Source: Blastopirellula marina DSM 3645
GTDB taxonomy: Bacteria; Planctomycetota; Planctomycetia; Pirellulales; Pirellulaceae
DNA: 64,000 nt
Assembly (NCBI RefSeq): GCF_000153105.1
Contig: NZ_CH672376.1
Span: 2,108,855 to 2,172,854 of the forward strand
Direction: 5' to 3'
The position numbers and the translations under genes were made by a program. The notes beneath the pieces were generated by a model, which worked only from the letters and a program-made list of their open reading frames with translations, was not told the origin of the DNA and searched no databases. Every line of letters begins with the position of its first letter. The stretch's first letter is position 1. Below are positions 10,035-18,355 of this stretch, piece by piece.

Positions 10035-10064
10035 ATCATTGCCACGCAAGGCCGTGGCAATGGT
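10035..10064. terminator. hairpin between convergent genes
   Basis: A perfect 10-bp stem (CATTGCCACG at 10037-10046 with CGTGGCAATG at 10053-10062) and a 6-base loop, extended by two weaker pairs. It lies between the convergent gene ends at 9939 and 10092. There is no T-run on either side, so termination is plausible but not shown. Confidence 0.45.
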
Positions 10065-10091
10065 CCCCAAAAATTAGGCTGCGGTAGACTG

Positions 10092-10547
10092 CTAGCCGAC
10101 TTTGCTGGTCGATTTGCCGCTGGCGGCCGAACCGGGGTGATCCTTCAGGATCAGTGAAATGTGGTCGACCCCTTCTTGCTCTTCGAGCAGGATATCTTCG
10201 AGCAAAATCACCAACGGGCGATCTTTGCCGTCGACCATCTTCAGCACTTCGGTGTACAGCGCGACCGCTTTCGACTCGAATTCGAGCCCGATTTCTAGCA
10301 GTTCGGTCAGGTCGGTCGACTGTTTGACCGGATTGCGTTCGACGGTCGGAACACCGCCTAGGGCCGAAATCTTCTGGCCGATCTTCTTGGCGTGGCCAAA
10401 CGATTCTTTGGCGCTGTCCAGGAACATGTCGGAGTAAACTTCACGCATCAGGCCGGTTACGACGAAACCAGCTTGCGAGTATTGAGCGACTCCGGTCCAC
10501 TCGTGCCGCAAAATGTCGTTCAACTTGTCGATGACTGTTTGGTCCAT
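10092..10547 (-). CDS. bacterioferritin-like (ferritin-fold) protein
   Basis: A 151-residue four-helix protein resembling bacterioferritin and Dps-like iron proteins. It begins MDQTVIDKLNDILRHEWTGV, as bacterioferritins do (helix A glutamate E16). Helix B carries AKESFGHAKK and helix D carries EEQEGVDH. In both, Glu and His are spaced ExxxH (E48/H52, E125/H129) rather than the ExxH usual for the di-iron site. It may therefore bind metal differently or belong to a side family. The last 15 residues are a flexible Ser/Gly/Lys tail. Probable role: iron storage or oxidative-stress protection in the cytoplasm. The start is the only ATG that gives the family N-terminus, with GGAGAG a few bases upstream. 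Confidence 0.8.
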   Translation of the reverse strand: MDQTVIDKLNDILRHEWTGVAQYSQAGFVVTGLMREVYSDMFLDSAKESFGHAKKIGQKISALGGVPTVERNPVKQSTDLTELLEIGLEFESKAVALYTEVLKMVDGKDRPLVILLEDILLEEQEGVDHISLILKDHPGSAASGKSTSKVG

Positions 10548-10893
10548 GATTGTCTCTCCTTACTGGGCGTATGTATTGCTGGCGGCAGACGCCGAAAAAG
10601 TCAGGCGCCCTTTGGCTCGCGGTTAGTCTCAACTTCTACTCTTATCCTAGCGTTCTTTCGGCGGCTGTCGAGAATGGGCTAAGTCTTTATGACGTAGGGG
10701 CTTAGTTTTCTTCAAAAAGATAGCCTGTCTCATTTGCGCCTTGATTGATGCGTTCGTGTGGGGTGATTCAGTCTCAATAAGTTTGCGACTCTCGGCGATC
10801 TGATCGACAAAGTGGTGGGCGGACCGGCGATCGGCCGCTTACAATGACGCCAGAAATCATCACCTTGCGACGGCTGACGGAGCGCACACCTGG

Positions 10894-12561
10894 ATGTACC
10901 TCGTTGAAAATCCCGTGCTGCAGCGGGAATTGCTGGTCAATTTGCGGACGGTTCGCTCGTTCGTCTTGTTGTTTCTGTTTCATGTCTTGTTGGCAGGCGT
11001 CGTCTATGCGGCCTGGCCGCAGGTCGAACGCTGGGATCCCGAAGGAAACCGGGCCGAAGCGCAGAAGCTGTTCAATCTCTTTTTTCTCGGCCAGTTCATC
11101 CTCGCGTCGATGATGGCGCCCAGCTTCGCCGCCGGTGCGCTGACCGGAGAAAAAGAGCGGAAGACTTACGAAATGCTGCTGGCCAGTCCGCTGAAGCCGG
11201 GCGCAATTGTCATCGGCAAGCTGATGGCGTCGCTCGCGCACTTGGCGCTGCTGATCTTTACGTCGCTGCCGATCGTGCTGCTCTGTTTGCCGTTGGGAGG
11301 GGTTTCGCTGTACGAAGTGATCGCCGCCTACTTTCTGTTGATGGTCGCGGTCGCGACCTTTGGCATGATTAGCGTCGCGTGCAGCAGTTACTTTCAGCGG
11401 ACCGCTTCGTCGCTGGTCGTCTCGTATCTGGTTATCTTGCCGATTGCGCTGGTTGGCGCGATGTTCTGGCAATCGTTCCAAGGCTCTGGCGCTACGCGAC
11501 TCGCCGTCTTGTTGGCGTTTGTGCCGCTCGCTTCGGTCGCGATTTGCGGCGTCCTGTTTGCAATCACCAGCCGGCGCTTGCTCTATCCGCCGGATGTCGG
11601 CAGCGAAGGGGGCGAGGTCGTCGATCTTGATAAAGAAGCGGAAGAAGCGGTCGGCTTGGTGATCCAGCGCGATCAGTTTCCAGACCGATTGTTCGCACCT
11701 CCCAAACGCACGAAGTTGTTGGAAGACAACGCCAACCCGGTCTACGAGAAGGAGATTCATAGCGAGATCTTCGCGCAAGGAACGTTGATGCTGCGGGTCG
11801 TGATCCAGGTCAGCATGGTGCTGGCGATCCCGTTGATGGCGATCTGCTTGTACATCTGGCCGCACAACGCGCCTTATTACATTTCGTACGTCGTGCTGTT
11901 CAACATGTTGGTCGGCCCGGTCTTTTCCGCCGGCAGCATTACGTCAGAACGAGAGCGACAAACGCTCGACTTGTTGCTGACGACCGAGATTTCCCCTTGG
12001 CAGATCCTCTCGGGCAAGTTGCTGGCCGGGCTGCGCGTCTCGACGGTGCTGACCGGCTTTTTGTTGTGGCCGCTGCTGTTGGCCTGCGTGATGGTGACTC
12101 ACTATTGGGAGAACTTCACGTCGGTGCTGGGCTATCTGGTGATCATCGCGCTGACCTGTTTCACTTCTTCGATGCTCGCGTTGTTCGCGTCGGTCAACTT
12201 CCGCAAGACGGCCCATAGTTTGATGACGACCTACCTGGTGATCATCACCATGTTCGCCGGTCCGCTGGCGTTCGCCTACTTCGCCGATTTGGCGTTCGGG
12301 CAGACTCCGCTCGATGCGCCTGCCGAGGTCATTGCGACCAACGCCGCGATTGTCTCTTGGGCCGATCGCTTGACAATCATTAGCCCCTTCGCCGCAACCT
12401 GGAACGTGCCGATGTCGTTTCAAGTGGGCGACCAGTCGCAGAGCATTGTCGGCAGTTGGGTCAAGTTCGGCTACTACGCGGCGTTTACGTCGCTGCTAAA
12501 TCTGGCGCTGTTTTGCTCCATGACCTGGCTATTCAATCGTCGTTGGCGCGTCGCCGAATAA
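10894..12561 (+). CDS. ABC-2 type transporter permease, internally duplicated
   Basis: A 555-residue membrane protein made of two related halves. Half one has NPVLQRELL (residues 6-14), GEKERKTYEMLLASPL (85-100) and IGKLMA (107-112). Half two repeats these as NPVYEKEIHSE (281-291), SERERQTLDLLLTTEI (351-366) and SGKLLA (373-378). Each half has about six predicted membrane spans; a charged loop near 230-280 links them. This is the ABC-2 permease pattern, so it should form the channel of an ABC exporter. No ATPase gene adjoins it. The ATG at 10894 begins directly with the family's NPV motif. The 345 bases before it (10548-10893), shared with the divergent ferritin-like gene, hold no gene. Confidence 0.85.
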   Translation: MYLVENPVLQRELLVNLRTVRSFVLLFLFHVLLAGVVYAAWPQVERWDPEGNRAEAQKLFNLFFLGQFILASMMAPSFAAGALTGEKERKTYEMLLASPLKPGAIVIGKLMASLAHLALLIFTSLPIVLLCLPLGGVSLYEVIAAYFLLMVAVATFGMISVACSSYFQRTASSLVVSYLVILPIALVGAMFWQSFQGSGATRLAVLLAFVPLASVAICGVLFAITSRRLLYPPDVGSEGGEVVDLDKEAEEAVGLVIQRDQFPDRLFAPPKRTKLLEDNANPVYEKEIHSEIFAQGTLMLRVVIQVSMVLAIPLMAICLYIWPHNAPYYISYVVLFNMLVGPVFSAGSITSERERQTLDLLLTTEISPWQILSGKLLAGLRVSTVLTGFLLWPLLLACVMVTHYWENFTSVLGYLVIIALTCFTSSMLALFASVNFRKTAHSLMTTYLVIITMFAGPLAFAYFADLAFGQTPLDAPAEVIATNAAIVSWADRLTIISPFAATWNVPMSFQVGDQSQSIVGSWVKFGYYAAFTSLLNLALFCSMTWLFNRRWRVAE

Positions 12562-12598
12562 AAAACGACAGCCGTCCGCCTGGTGGAATCGGCTGTCG
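12560..12598 (-). terminator. intrinsic terminator of the SDR-csbD operon
   Basis: A perfect 9-bp stem (CGACAGCCG at 12566-12574 with CGGCTGTCG at 12590-12598), followed on the minus strand by six T (12565-12560). It lies 57 bases past the CsbD stop and overlaps the stop codon region of the convergent permease gene. Confidence 0.85.
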
Positions 12599-12654
12599 AA
12601 TGGGCGACCCTTGCGGGCGCCGCCATCGATTATGCGTATGCGTATGCGTTGCGA

Positions 12655-12852
12655 CTAACAACGTTTGCAAAACTCGTCGATTTCTTTCTCGGCATCTTCT
12701 TTGGCTGTGCCGTAACGCTCTTGGATACAGCCGGCCAACTCTTCACGCTTGCCGTTAACGCGATTCAGGTCGTCATCGGTCAGCTTGCCCCATTGCTGTT
12801 GGGCTTTGCCTTTGAATTGCTTCCAATTTCCTTCGATCTGATCCCAGTTCAT
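12655..12852 (-). CDS. CsbD family stress protein
   Basis: A 65-residue protein with the CsbD signature: MNWDQIEGNWKQFKGKAQQQ, then WGKLTDDDLNRVNGKREELA and a C-terminal Cys-containing helix. CsbD proteins are small, hydrophilic and induced by general stress or stationary phase; the molecular role is unknown. A possible AAGGA ribosome site precedes the ATG. A longer frame runs upstream, but it overlaps the SDR gene on the same strand and lacks sense. It lies 44 bases after the SDR gene, and both end at the terminator at 12560-12598, so they form one operon. Confidence 0.9.
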   Translation of the reverse strand: MNWDQIEGNWKQFKGKAQQQWGKLTDDDLNRVNGKREELAGCIQERYGTAKEDAEKEIDEFCKRC

Positions 12853-12896
12853 TGTTGGATCCTTGTAAAAAAGAGCAGGTACGCAAAAGGGGTGAC

Positions 12897-13772
12897 TCAG
12901 GAAGCGGTTGGCGAACCGCCGGTCAACGGCAGGACATGTCCAGTGAGGTAACTCGAGTCCGCCGCTGAAGCCAAGAAGACATAAGCCGGGGCGATTTCTT
13001 CGGGTTGAGCCGGACGCCCCATCGGCGTTTTGCCTCCAAAGTTGACGGTCTCCTCGTCGGGACGCTCGGCAGGATTCAGCGGAGTCCAGACGGGACCCGG
13101 TGCGACGCAATTGACCCGGATGCCGCGGTCCAAGAGATTTTGCGCCAACGATTTTGTGAATGCGTGAATCGCCCCTTTGGTCGCGGCGTAGTCGAGCAAA
13201 CTGCCGCTCCCTTCCAGGCCGACGATCGAACCCGTGTTGATGATCGCCGAACCAGGCGGCATGTACGGGACGGCCGTTTTGCAAATATGGAACATGGCGA
13301 TCGCGTTGGTCCGAAACGTGCGATCGATCTGGTCGCTGGAGATCTCTTCGAGCCCGTCGCGATGTTTTTGATAGGCGGCGTTATTGACCAAAATGTCGAT
13401 GCGGCCAAACTCTTGATGCGTCCATTCGACGGCTTGTTTGCAAAAATCGACGTCGCAAATGTCGCCGGCCAAAAGCAAGACGCGCCGTCCCAGGGCTTCG
13501 ATCGCTTGTTTCGTTTCGGCCGCGTCGTTTTGTTCTTCGGGCAAATAGAGAATCGCGACGTCGGCGCCTTCGCGAGCGAAAAGGTAGGCGACTGCACGAC
13601 CAATTCCGGAGTCTCCTCCCGTAATCAACGCAACGCAGTTTTCCAACTTGCCTGCCGCGCGATATTGCTGGGCTTCAAATTGCGGGCTCGGCGACATCTC
13701 GCGTTCCAGTCCCGGCGGACTCATGTTTTGGGGGGGGAACGGTGGACGAGGTTCATCAATTTTCGTAGCCAT
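12897..13772 (-). CDS. SDR family NAD(P)-dependent oxidoreductase
   Basis: A 291-residue short-chain dehydrogenase with TGGDSGIGRA (51-60) for cofactor binding, the NNA motif (130-132), catalytic Ser182 and the Y195-AAT-K199 pair. The roughly 40-residue N-terminal extension rich in Pro and Ser before the Rossmann fold is typical of the YghA / general stress protein 39 subgroup. That subgroup is known as stress-induced in other bacteria, which fits the CsbD gene directly downstream. The substrate is not known. The ATG at 13772 gives the extended N-terminus common to the subgroup. No signal peptide. Confidence 0.9.
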   Translation of the reverse strand: MATKIDEPRPPFPPQNMSPPGLEREMSPSPQFEAQQYRAAGKLENCVALITGGDSGIGRAVAYLFAREGADVAILYLPEEQNDAAETKQAIEALGRRVLLLAGDICDVDFCKQAVEWTHQEFGRIDILVNNAAYQKHRDGLEEISSDQIDRTFRTNAIAMFHICKTAVPYMPPGSAIINTGSIVGLEGSGSLLDYAATKGAIHAFTKSLAQNLLDRGIRVNCVAPGPVWTPLNPAERPDEETVNFGGKTPMGRPAQPEEIAPAYVFLASAADSSYLTGHVLPLTGGSPTAS

Positions 13773-14114
13773 ACGTGATCACTCTCCGTACAAAAATAGA
13801 TCCCGGCGAGGAAGTAATTCAGCAGTTTGCAAACGCTGCGCCGTCCGGCGAAAATCGAGCTATCGGGAGCAAAAACAGCTTGATATCGCGAGAAAAAGCG
13901 AGAGTTCGCGGAACGCTCGTGGGCCTGGTGGTCGTTCCGTTTGGACGTGCGGCAATCAGCCAGGATCGTCGACAAGCGAAGTTCGCAAGAAAAATTGGTC
14001 AACCAGAGCCAGACGCCGTAATGGCGAGTTGCGTGCGACCTCTTTACGCCCGACAATGGAGCGGGCGTTTGTCAGTACCGACTGCCCGGAATCGCTTAGC
14101 CAGATAGAATAAAG
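13773..14114. other. intergenic region between divergent genes
   Basis: This 342-base gap lies between the SDR gene (leftward) and the SpoIIAA-like gene (rightward) and should hold both promoters. I see no convincing -35/-10 pair, repeat or RNA. Short open frames here have no recognisable protein features. Confidence 0.5.
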
Positions 14115-14474
14115 ATGACCATCGAGATTGCGGAGAACTATGAAGCCGATTTGTTGCAAGTCACCGCGTCGGGCAAGCTGACCAGCGCCGACTATGCGAC
14201 GTTTGTGCCGGCGGTGGAAGGGATGATCGAAGAAGTAGGTCGCGTCCGCATCTTATTCGTGATGGACCAGTTTGAAGGCTGGGACGCCGGCGCGGCGTGG
14301 GAAGATACGAAGTTCGCGGTCGAACATTATCACCACATTCGCAAGGTCGCGCTGATCGGCGAGTCGAGCTGGGAGAAATGGATGGCCGTGATCTGCAAGC
14401 CGTTCACAGCAGCCGAGATCCATTTCTTTGGACCGGACCAACGAGCCGAAGCCTTCGAATGGCTCGAGGACTGA
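14115..14474 (+). CDS. SpoIIAA-like (STAS-fold) protein
   Basis: A 119-residue protein of the SpoIIAA-like family. It opens with alternating strands (MTIEIAENYEADLLQVTASG), then GKLTSADYATFVPAVEGMI, a central RILFVMDQFEGWD, and VALIGESSWEKWMAVICKPF followed by a terminal FFGPDQRAEAFEWL. This order is characteristic of the stand-alone STAS-fold proteins of unknown function found in many bacteria. It lacks an anti-sigma partner nearby, so a role in sigma-factor control should not be assumed. No signal peptide. A hairpin follows the stop. Confidence 0.85.
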   Translation: MTIEIAENYEADLLQVTASGKLTSADYATFVPAVEGMIEEVGRVRILFVMDQFEGWDAGAAWEDTKFAVEHYHHIRKVALIGESSWEKWMAVICKPFTAAEIHFFGPDQRAEAFEWLED

Positions 14475-14482
14475 TGGATGCT

Positions 14483-14515
14483 GGAGTTCCGTGAAGAACT
14501 CCGTTCTGAGTTTTT
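14483..14515 (+). terminator. probable terminator after the SpoIIAA-like gene
   Basis: GGAGTTC (14483-14489) pairs with GAACTCC (14496-14502) across a 6-base loop. TTTTT follows at 14511-14515, eight bases beyond the stem. It lies just past the stop in a convergent gap. The distance to the T-run makes it a weak intrinsic terminator. Confidence 0.45.
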
Positions 14516-14525
14516 CAACCGACGG

Positions 14526-15035
14526 TCAGTCGTGACTCAGCGGATTGGCGTCGACCGAAGGGGCCCCCCCCATCATGCGGAACGGATTAATCAGCGTTCC
14601 AAACATGTCGTCGAGCGAATTGTTCGTGTCTTTCAAAATCACGATACGATCGCCGGGCCGCAGCGAATAATCGTATTCCATCGGAACTTGTTTCGAGAGG
14701 TGATCGTATCCCGAGACCAGCTTTTGCGGCGGCGCTCCGGGGTAGGCCGGCAAGCGACTAATCGCGACATGAAAGCGATGGAACTTGCGATTCGCACGCG
14801 AAGCGTCGATCGCCGTTTGCACGGTTGCGCCTTCGGTCAGCGGCAGCTTTTTCGTTTCGCCGCGATGTTCTTCATCGACTAGTTCCACAATGTATTGCGG
14901 TCCCCCGGCGGCAGCCGTCGCATTTTGTTCGGCGGTTTGTTTGGCCAATGGAATGCCGCTGCATCCGCCGCCGACAAGCAAGATCGCCAGAACGGGCAAC
15001 GTAAAGAGCGGCAATCGTCTCGATTCGGATAGCAT
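14526..15035 (-). CDS. exported lipoprotein-like protein with SLBB-type region
   Basis: A 169-residue protein with a hydrophobic signal (LFTLPVLAILLVGGGC) ending in Cys25. The residues before Cys are Gly-Gly-Gly, an atypical but possible lipobox. After a short Ala/Gln linker comes a beta-grasp-like segment: YIVELVDEEHRGETKKLPL, EGATVQTAIDAS, and LRPGDRIVILKD near the end. That last block is characteristic of SLBB/polysaccharide-export-like domains. It probably sits at a membrane facing the periplasm. No export genes adjoin it. The start ATG gives a positively charged n-region. Function unknown. Confidence 0.75.
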   Translation of the reverse strand: MLSESRRLPLFTLPVLAILLVGGGCSGIPLAKQTAEQNATAAAGGPQYIVELVDEEHRGETKKLPLTEGATVQTAIDASRANRKFHRFHVAISRLPAYPGAPPQKLVSGYDHLSKQVPMEYDYSLRPGDRIVILKDTNNSLDDMFGTLINPFRMMGGAPSVDANPLSHD

Positions 15036-15280
15036 GTGCGTCGATCCTTCCTCATAAACCCGGTGCTAGCAGCGAGGCTTCCATTCCTCTTACCGGCTTA
15101 TCAATACACATCGACCCTTTTTGTGGCAGACTTTAACGATTAGTCAGTTTTTGTGGATTGAGGTTCTAGCGGCGGTAGCATGAGGCGTCTGGGGGCCAAC
15201 GAGCTTCATTCTTACAGTCTTCTGAACACGAAATTGTTGACTTTGCGGAAGAAAACGTCGTCAATAAGCAGTTCAACAAC

Positions 15281-16705
15281 GTGACCTGGCCCTACAGTCG
15301 AGCCAAGATCTTGAAGATTCAACGCCTTGTTGCGATCTTGCTGCTAGTGATCGTCTCTCAGAACGGCATTGCGGGCGAACAGCAACTTTCGACGCCGGTC
15401 CCTTTTTATCCGCTGGGACCAGGCGCCTGGGAAGGATCTGCGGAATCGCTGGTCTTGGGAACGCTGAAGAAAATTGAGCAACCAGAACAGCGACAAGGCA
15501 CGATCCAGGGTCGCATACAAGTCATGTTGACGATCACGATCGAGCGGACGATGCTGGGCCCTCCCCTTCCGCAGCAGGAACTCATCTTGGAATCGGTCTG
15601 GTATGATCCCTCTCGTTATCTTGCCAGCGGCGAGTTGGGGCATCCGCGAGTCGGCGACCAGGTCTTTTACCAATATCGAGCCAATGAAGATCGTAAATTG
15701 CCGGAACTGTTTCGTCGGGCTCCGTTGGGTCAGGCGGTCTCTGTCGAAATTGATCGCATCGAGCGGGCGAAACAGATCATCGCCATGAAGGATTCGCAGC
15801 AAGCGGCCCAACGGACGATCGCAGGATGCGTCGATCCAGATCCGCACTTCGCGATTTGGTGCCTGAGCGTCCATGGATCATATCCAAAGCAAAGCGGCGA
15901 TCTAAGGCACGAGCGAGTCTATGGCGCGATTCGAGCTTGGATATCAGAGGAGCAGTATTCTTCGTTGCTGTGGAAGATCCTCCAGGATCCCAGCACGCAT
16001 CCGGCGGTCTATCAATTCGTTGATCAGAGGCTTGCCCAACGGGAGCTTACGGTGGACGAGCATGAGATGAGACATCGAAGTCATCTGCGTCGGTTCGCCA
16101 CTATTTTCACCGAACCGGACGGAGTCAACTACCGGGTTCTCAACAATGAGATCCGGTATTTGCTTTGCGATTCCTATTCGAAGACGCCAGGCGTCTTGCG
16201 GCGAGCGGCGCTTACGGAATTGGAAAAACAAATCACTCCTGATGTCCGCATCGAATATCGTTCGAGCGTGATCCGTTTCGCTGGCGGTTTGTATGTCCCC
16301 AAGCAGGATATCGACCAGGAAGCGACCTACGCCGCTGTGTTGCATTTCCATCGCCAATTCCATCCGCTGCATCATCCGGAAAGGCAAATCCCCGCGATTT
16401 CGTATTGCGCGGCGCTCGACGGGCTGATGCGCCGGTATAGCGATTCCAAGCGTAAAATATGCGAGGATGGCTTCGACCTTCTGGTAGAACTGATCGTCGG
16501 CGGAGACGAAAATTCGTCGTGGATAGCGGCTTCGAAATTAACCTCTTACGCGGATCATTGCCGGCGCAAAAAGATCGATTGGATCCTGATCAAGAGTCAG
16601 TTAGAGACGGCGCGCGATCTCGCGCCTCACGCAGCAGCCAAGAAGATACTAACCGTGTATCTTCAGCGGTGGGAAGATGCGGACGAGACGGTCCGTGAGT
16701 CGTGA
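15281..16705 (+). CDS. exported hypothetical protein
   Basis: A 474-residue protein that I do not recognise. GTG at 15281 starts a signal peptide: basic SRAKILKIQR, hydrophobic LVAILLLVIVSQNGIA, cleavage likely after AGEQ. The mature part begins with beta-rich sequence (ESLVLGTLKKIEQ, IQVMLTITIERTMLGPPLP, VGDQVFYQYRANED). Pairs of helices follow, suggestive of HEAT-like repeats (LLWKILQDPSTHPAVYQFVD, LRRAALTELEKQI). Planctomycetes encode many exported proteins of this sort. It is monocistronic in appearance, divergent from the lipoprotein gene by 245 bases. No catalytic motif was seen. Confidence 0.75.
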   Translation: MTWPYSRAKILKIQRLVAILLLVIVSQNGIAGEQQLSTPVPFYPLGPGAWEGSAESLVLGTLKKIEQPEQRQGTIQGRIQVMLTITIERTMLGPPLPQQELILESVWYDPSRYLASGELGHPRVGDQVFYQYRANEDRKLPELFRRAPLGQAVSVEIDRIERAKQIIAMKDSQQAAQRTIAGCVDPDPHFAIWCLSVHGSYPKQSGDLRHERVYGAIRAWISEEQYSSLLWKILQDPSTHPAVYQFVDQRLAQRELTVDEHEMRHRSHLRRFATIFTEPDGVNYRVLNNEIRYLLCDSYSKTPGVLRRAALTELEKQITPDVRIEYRSSVIRFAGGLYVPKQDIDQEATYAAVLHFHRQFHPLHHPERQIPAISYCAALDGLMRRYSDSKRKICEDGFDLLVELIVGGDENSSWIAASKLTSYADHCRRKKIDWILIKSQLETARDLAPHAAAKKILTVYLQRWEDADETVRES

Positions 16706-17159
16706 GTCTCGTATTTCATTTCTCCAAAAGCCGTCGCCATCAAGCGAAGGGCCTCCTTGGTGGGTTGCGCGGTCGGCAATCTCGATCGATCTTAACTACC
16801 GGAGCTTGGCTTGCTTCACCTACGCGTGTTACATGCCGGGAGCGACGCTGATTGCATGCGACGCGCGGGGTGGTGCGCCTCTGGAAATGCCGAAGATTGT
16901 CCGTTGACAGAACGCACGGAATTCGGGTCGATTCTAGGCGGAGGACCCACCAGCGATTTATGATCGGACGGCGGCCAACGGATCATACATACTAGCACTA
17001 GGTTTTAGAACGCTACTCATGCGGGAACGAAAGGCGACGATGGAGGGAGTCCGGATCGCTGTCCAGTCCAACCTGGTCCAATGGGAGTGGACAAGCTGGG
17101 TAAGGTTAGTTGGGGAGATCGAGGTCAAGCTTGAAGATGGGCGGTCCGCTGGACGTGAC
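16706..17159. other. intergenic region without recognisable gene
   Basis: About 450 bases between the exported protein gene and the T-tract repeats. Short open frames on both strands have no protein-like character. A partial GTCC-rich motif occurs at 17049-17070 and resembles the repeats that follow. Confidence 0.5.
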
Positions 17160-17386
17160 AAAAAATCAAAGCGATCCGGTCCAGTGGTTCGCTCCAGAAA
17201 AAACGCGCTCGAGTCCAGTCCACATTGTGAAACCAGTCACGAAGTCGTAGCCGAGTGCGTCGAATCGCATAAAAGGCTGAAAAGGAGGAACTCGGGGGGC
17301 AGATCGCTCCTTACGACCTAGGAAAAAAGTAGAGCGGTCCGGTCCAGTCCGCCAACTTCAAAAAAAAGCAGAGCGGTCCGGTCCGG
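17160..17386 (-). repeat. four T-tract direct repeats downstream of the HTTM gene
   Basis: On the minus strand four copies share the pattern GGAC-(C/T)GGA-(C/T)...CGC...TTTTTT: 17360-17386, 17323-17350, 17198-17222 and 17160-17187. The first two are nearly identical (GGACCGGACCGCTCT then GC or AC then T6-8). They begin directly at the HTTM stop codon. The units have no strong stem, so they are not classic terminators, although each ends in a T-run. Nothing like them is seen elsewhere in the window. Confidence 0.7.
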
Positions 17387-18355
17387 TTAGGCGACGGCCG
17401 GTTCGGCCGCGCTGGGGCGTAACCGATCGGTGATCGCTTGTTCGAGCCGGCGGATGATCCAGGGAGAGATGAACGCCATGTTGGCGATTAGCATCGCTAG
17501 GCCAAAGGTGATCATCCCCATGCAGATGGCGATGCCCAAGTGCAGCGGTATCGCCATGCCGATCACCAGCGGGCGAGTCAGTCGGGGCCAGACCAAAAAG
17601 GTGTAGGTCAATTCCCAGGCGACGCTGATTTGCGTCAGTGCGTTGATGACCAGCGGATAGGCGGCCAACCAGGTCATGTCGAGCGATTGATATTCGGAGT
17701 TCGCCAGTGCGCCCCACATCGCCGAGCCATCCCACCAGGTTTCGCCACCCAGTTTGCTCAAACCGGCGAACAGATAGATGACGCACATGTGAACCTGAAT
17801 CAGACGAATCGAGATATTCGCGACGGTGCTTTGCTGCGGTCCATCCATGCGGACCTTGCGGCGGCGCTTGAGCCAATGGTCAAGACTATAGGCTTCGCCG
17901 GCGGCGCCCAGCATCAAGTACATGATCAGCAGCCCGTTGATTTGATCGAGACCAAACAAGGCGCCCGGCACGCGATGCGCGTAGCTGATGGTGATGATGA
18001 ACGACAGCACGCCGGTGATCCGAGTGTAAAGACCGAGCGTAAACATCAGCAAGATGACCAGCGCCACGATGTGGGCCGACCATAGCAGCGCCGGCGAACC
18101 GTCGACTAGCGGCAGATAGCTCCACGCGAAGGGGCTCTGCCCTTGCATGCGATTGGCCAAGTCATGCGAGATGCGTCCGCCTGCGCCCAGAAAACCATAG
18201 AGGTCCAACGACCAGACCAGGTGCGTATAAAAGATCATCGCGCCGCCCAAGATCCGAATCAGCCCGAGCGTGGCCGGATCGGTCGGCGTGAACCAAAAGC
18301 GGTTCCAGCCGTCGATAACGCCGCGATAGAGTTCGTGCAGATAGTCGCGAATCAT
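17387..18355 (-). CDS. HTTM domain membrane protein
   Basis: A 322-residue multi-span protein of the HTTM (horizontally transferred transmembrane) family related to vitamin-K-dependent gamma-carboxylase membrane domains. Seen: WNRFWFTPTDPATLGLIRILGGAMIFYTH split over the first span, then LSFIITISYAHRVPGALFGLDQ, and the IQVHMCVIYLFAGLSKL segment with WWDGSA that is typical of HTTM proteins. About eight membrane spans are likely. The enzymatic role in bacteria is unknown. It starts with an ATG that overlaps the stop of the upstream gene (ATGA, 18352-18355), so the two are translated together. Confidence 0.9.
   Translation of the reverse strand: MIRDYLHELYRGVIDGWNRFWFTPTDPATLGLIRILGGAMIFYTHLVWSLDLYGFLGAGGRISHDLANRMQGQSPFAWSYLPLVDGSPALLWSAHIVALVILLMFTLGLYTRITGVLSFIITISYAHRVPGALFGLDQINGLLIMYLMLGAAGEAYSLDHWLKRRRKVRMDGPQQSTVANISIRLIQVHMCVIYLFAGLSKLGGETWWDGSAMWGALANSEYQSLDMTWLAAYPLVINALTQISVAWELTYTFLVWPRLTRPLVIGMAIPLHLGIAICMGMITFGLAMLIANMAFISPWIIRRLEQAITDRLRPSAAEPAVA

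Noticed and set aside
13775-14107. A 110-codon plus-strand frame between the SDR and SpoIIAA-like genes
   Set aside because: No ribosome site, no recognisable fold, and it fills the space needed for divergent promoters.
14115-14474. SpoIIAA-like protein as an anti-sigma factor antagonist
   Set aside because: No kinase or sigma gene nearby, and this stand-alone subgroup is not known to act in that pathway.
17019-17321. A 100-codon plus-strand frame across the T-tract repeats
   Set aside because: It runs through the repeat units and has no protein-like pattern.
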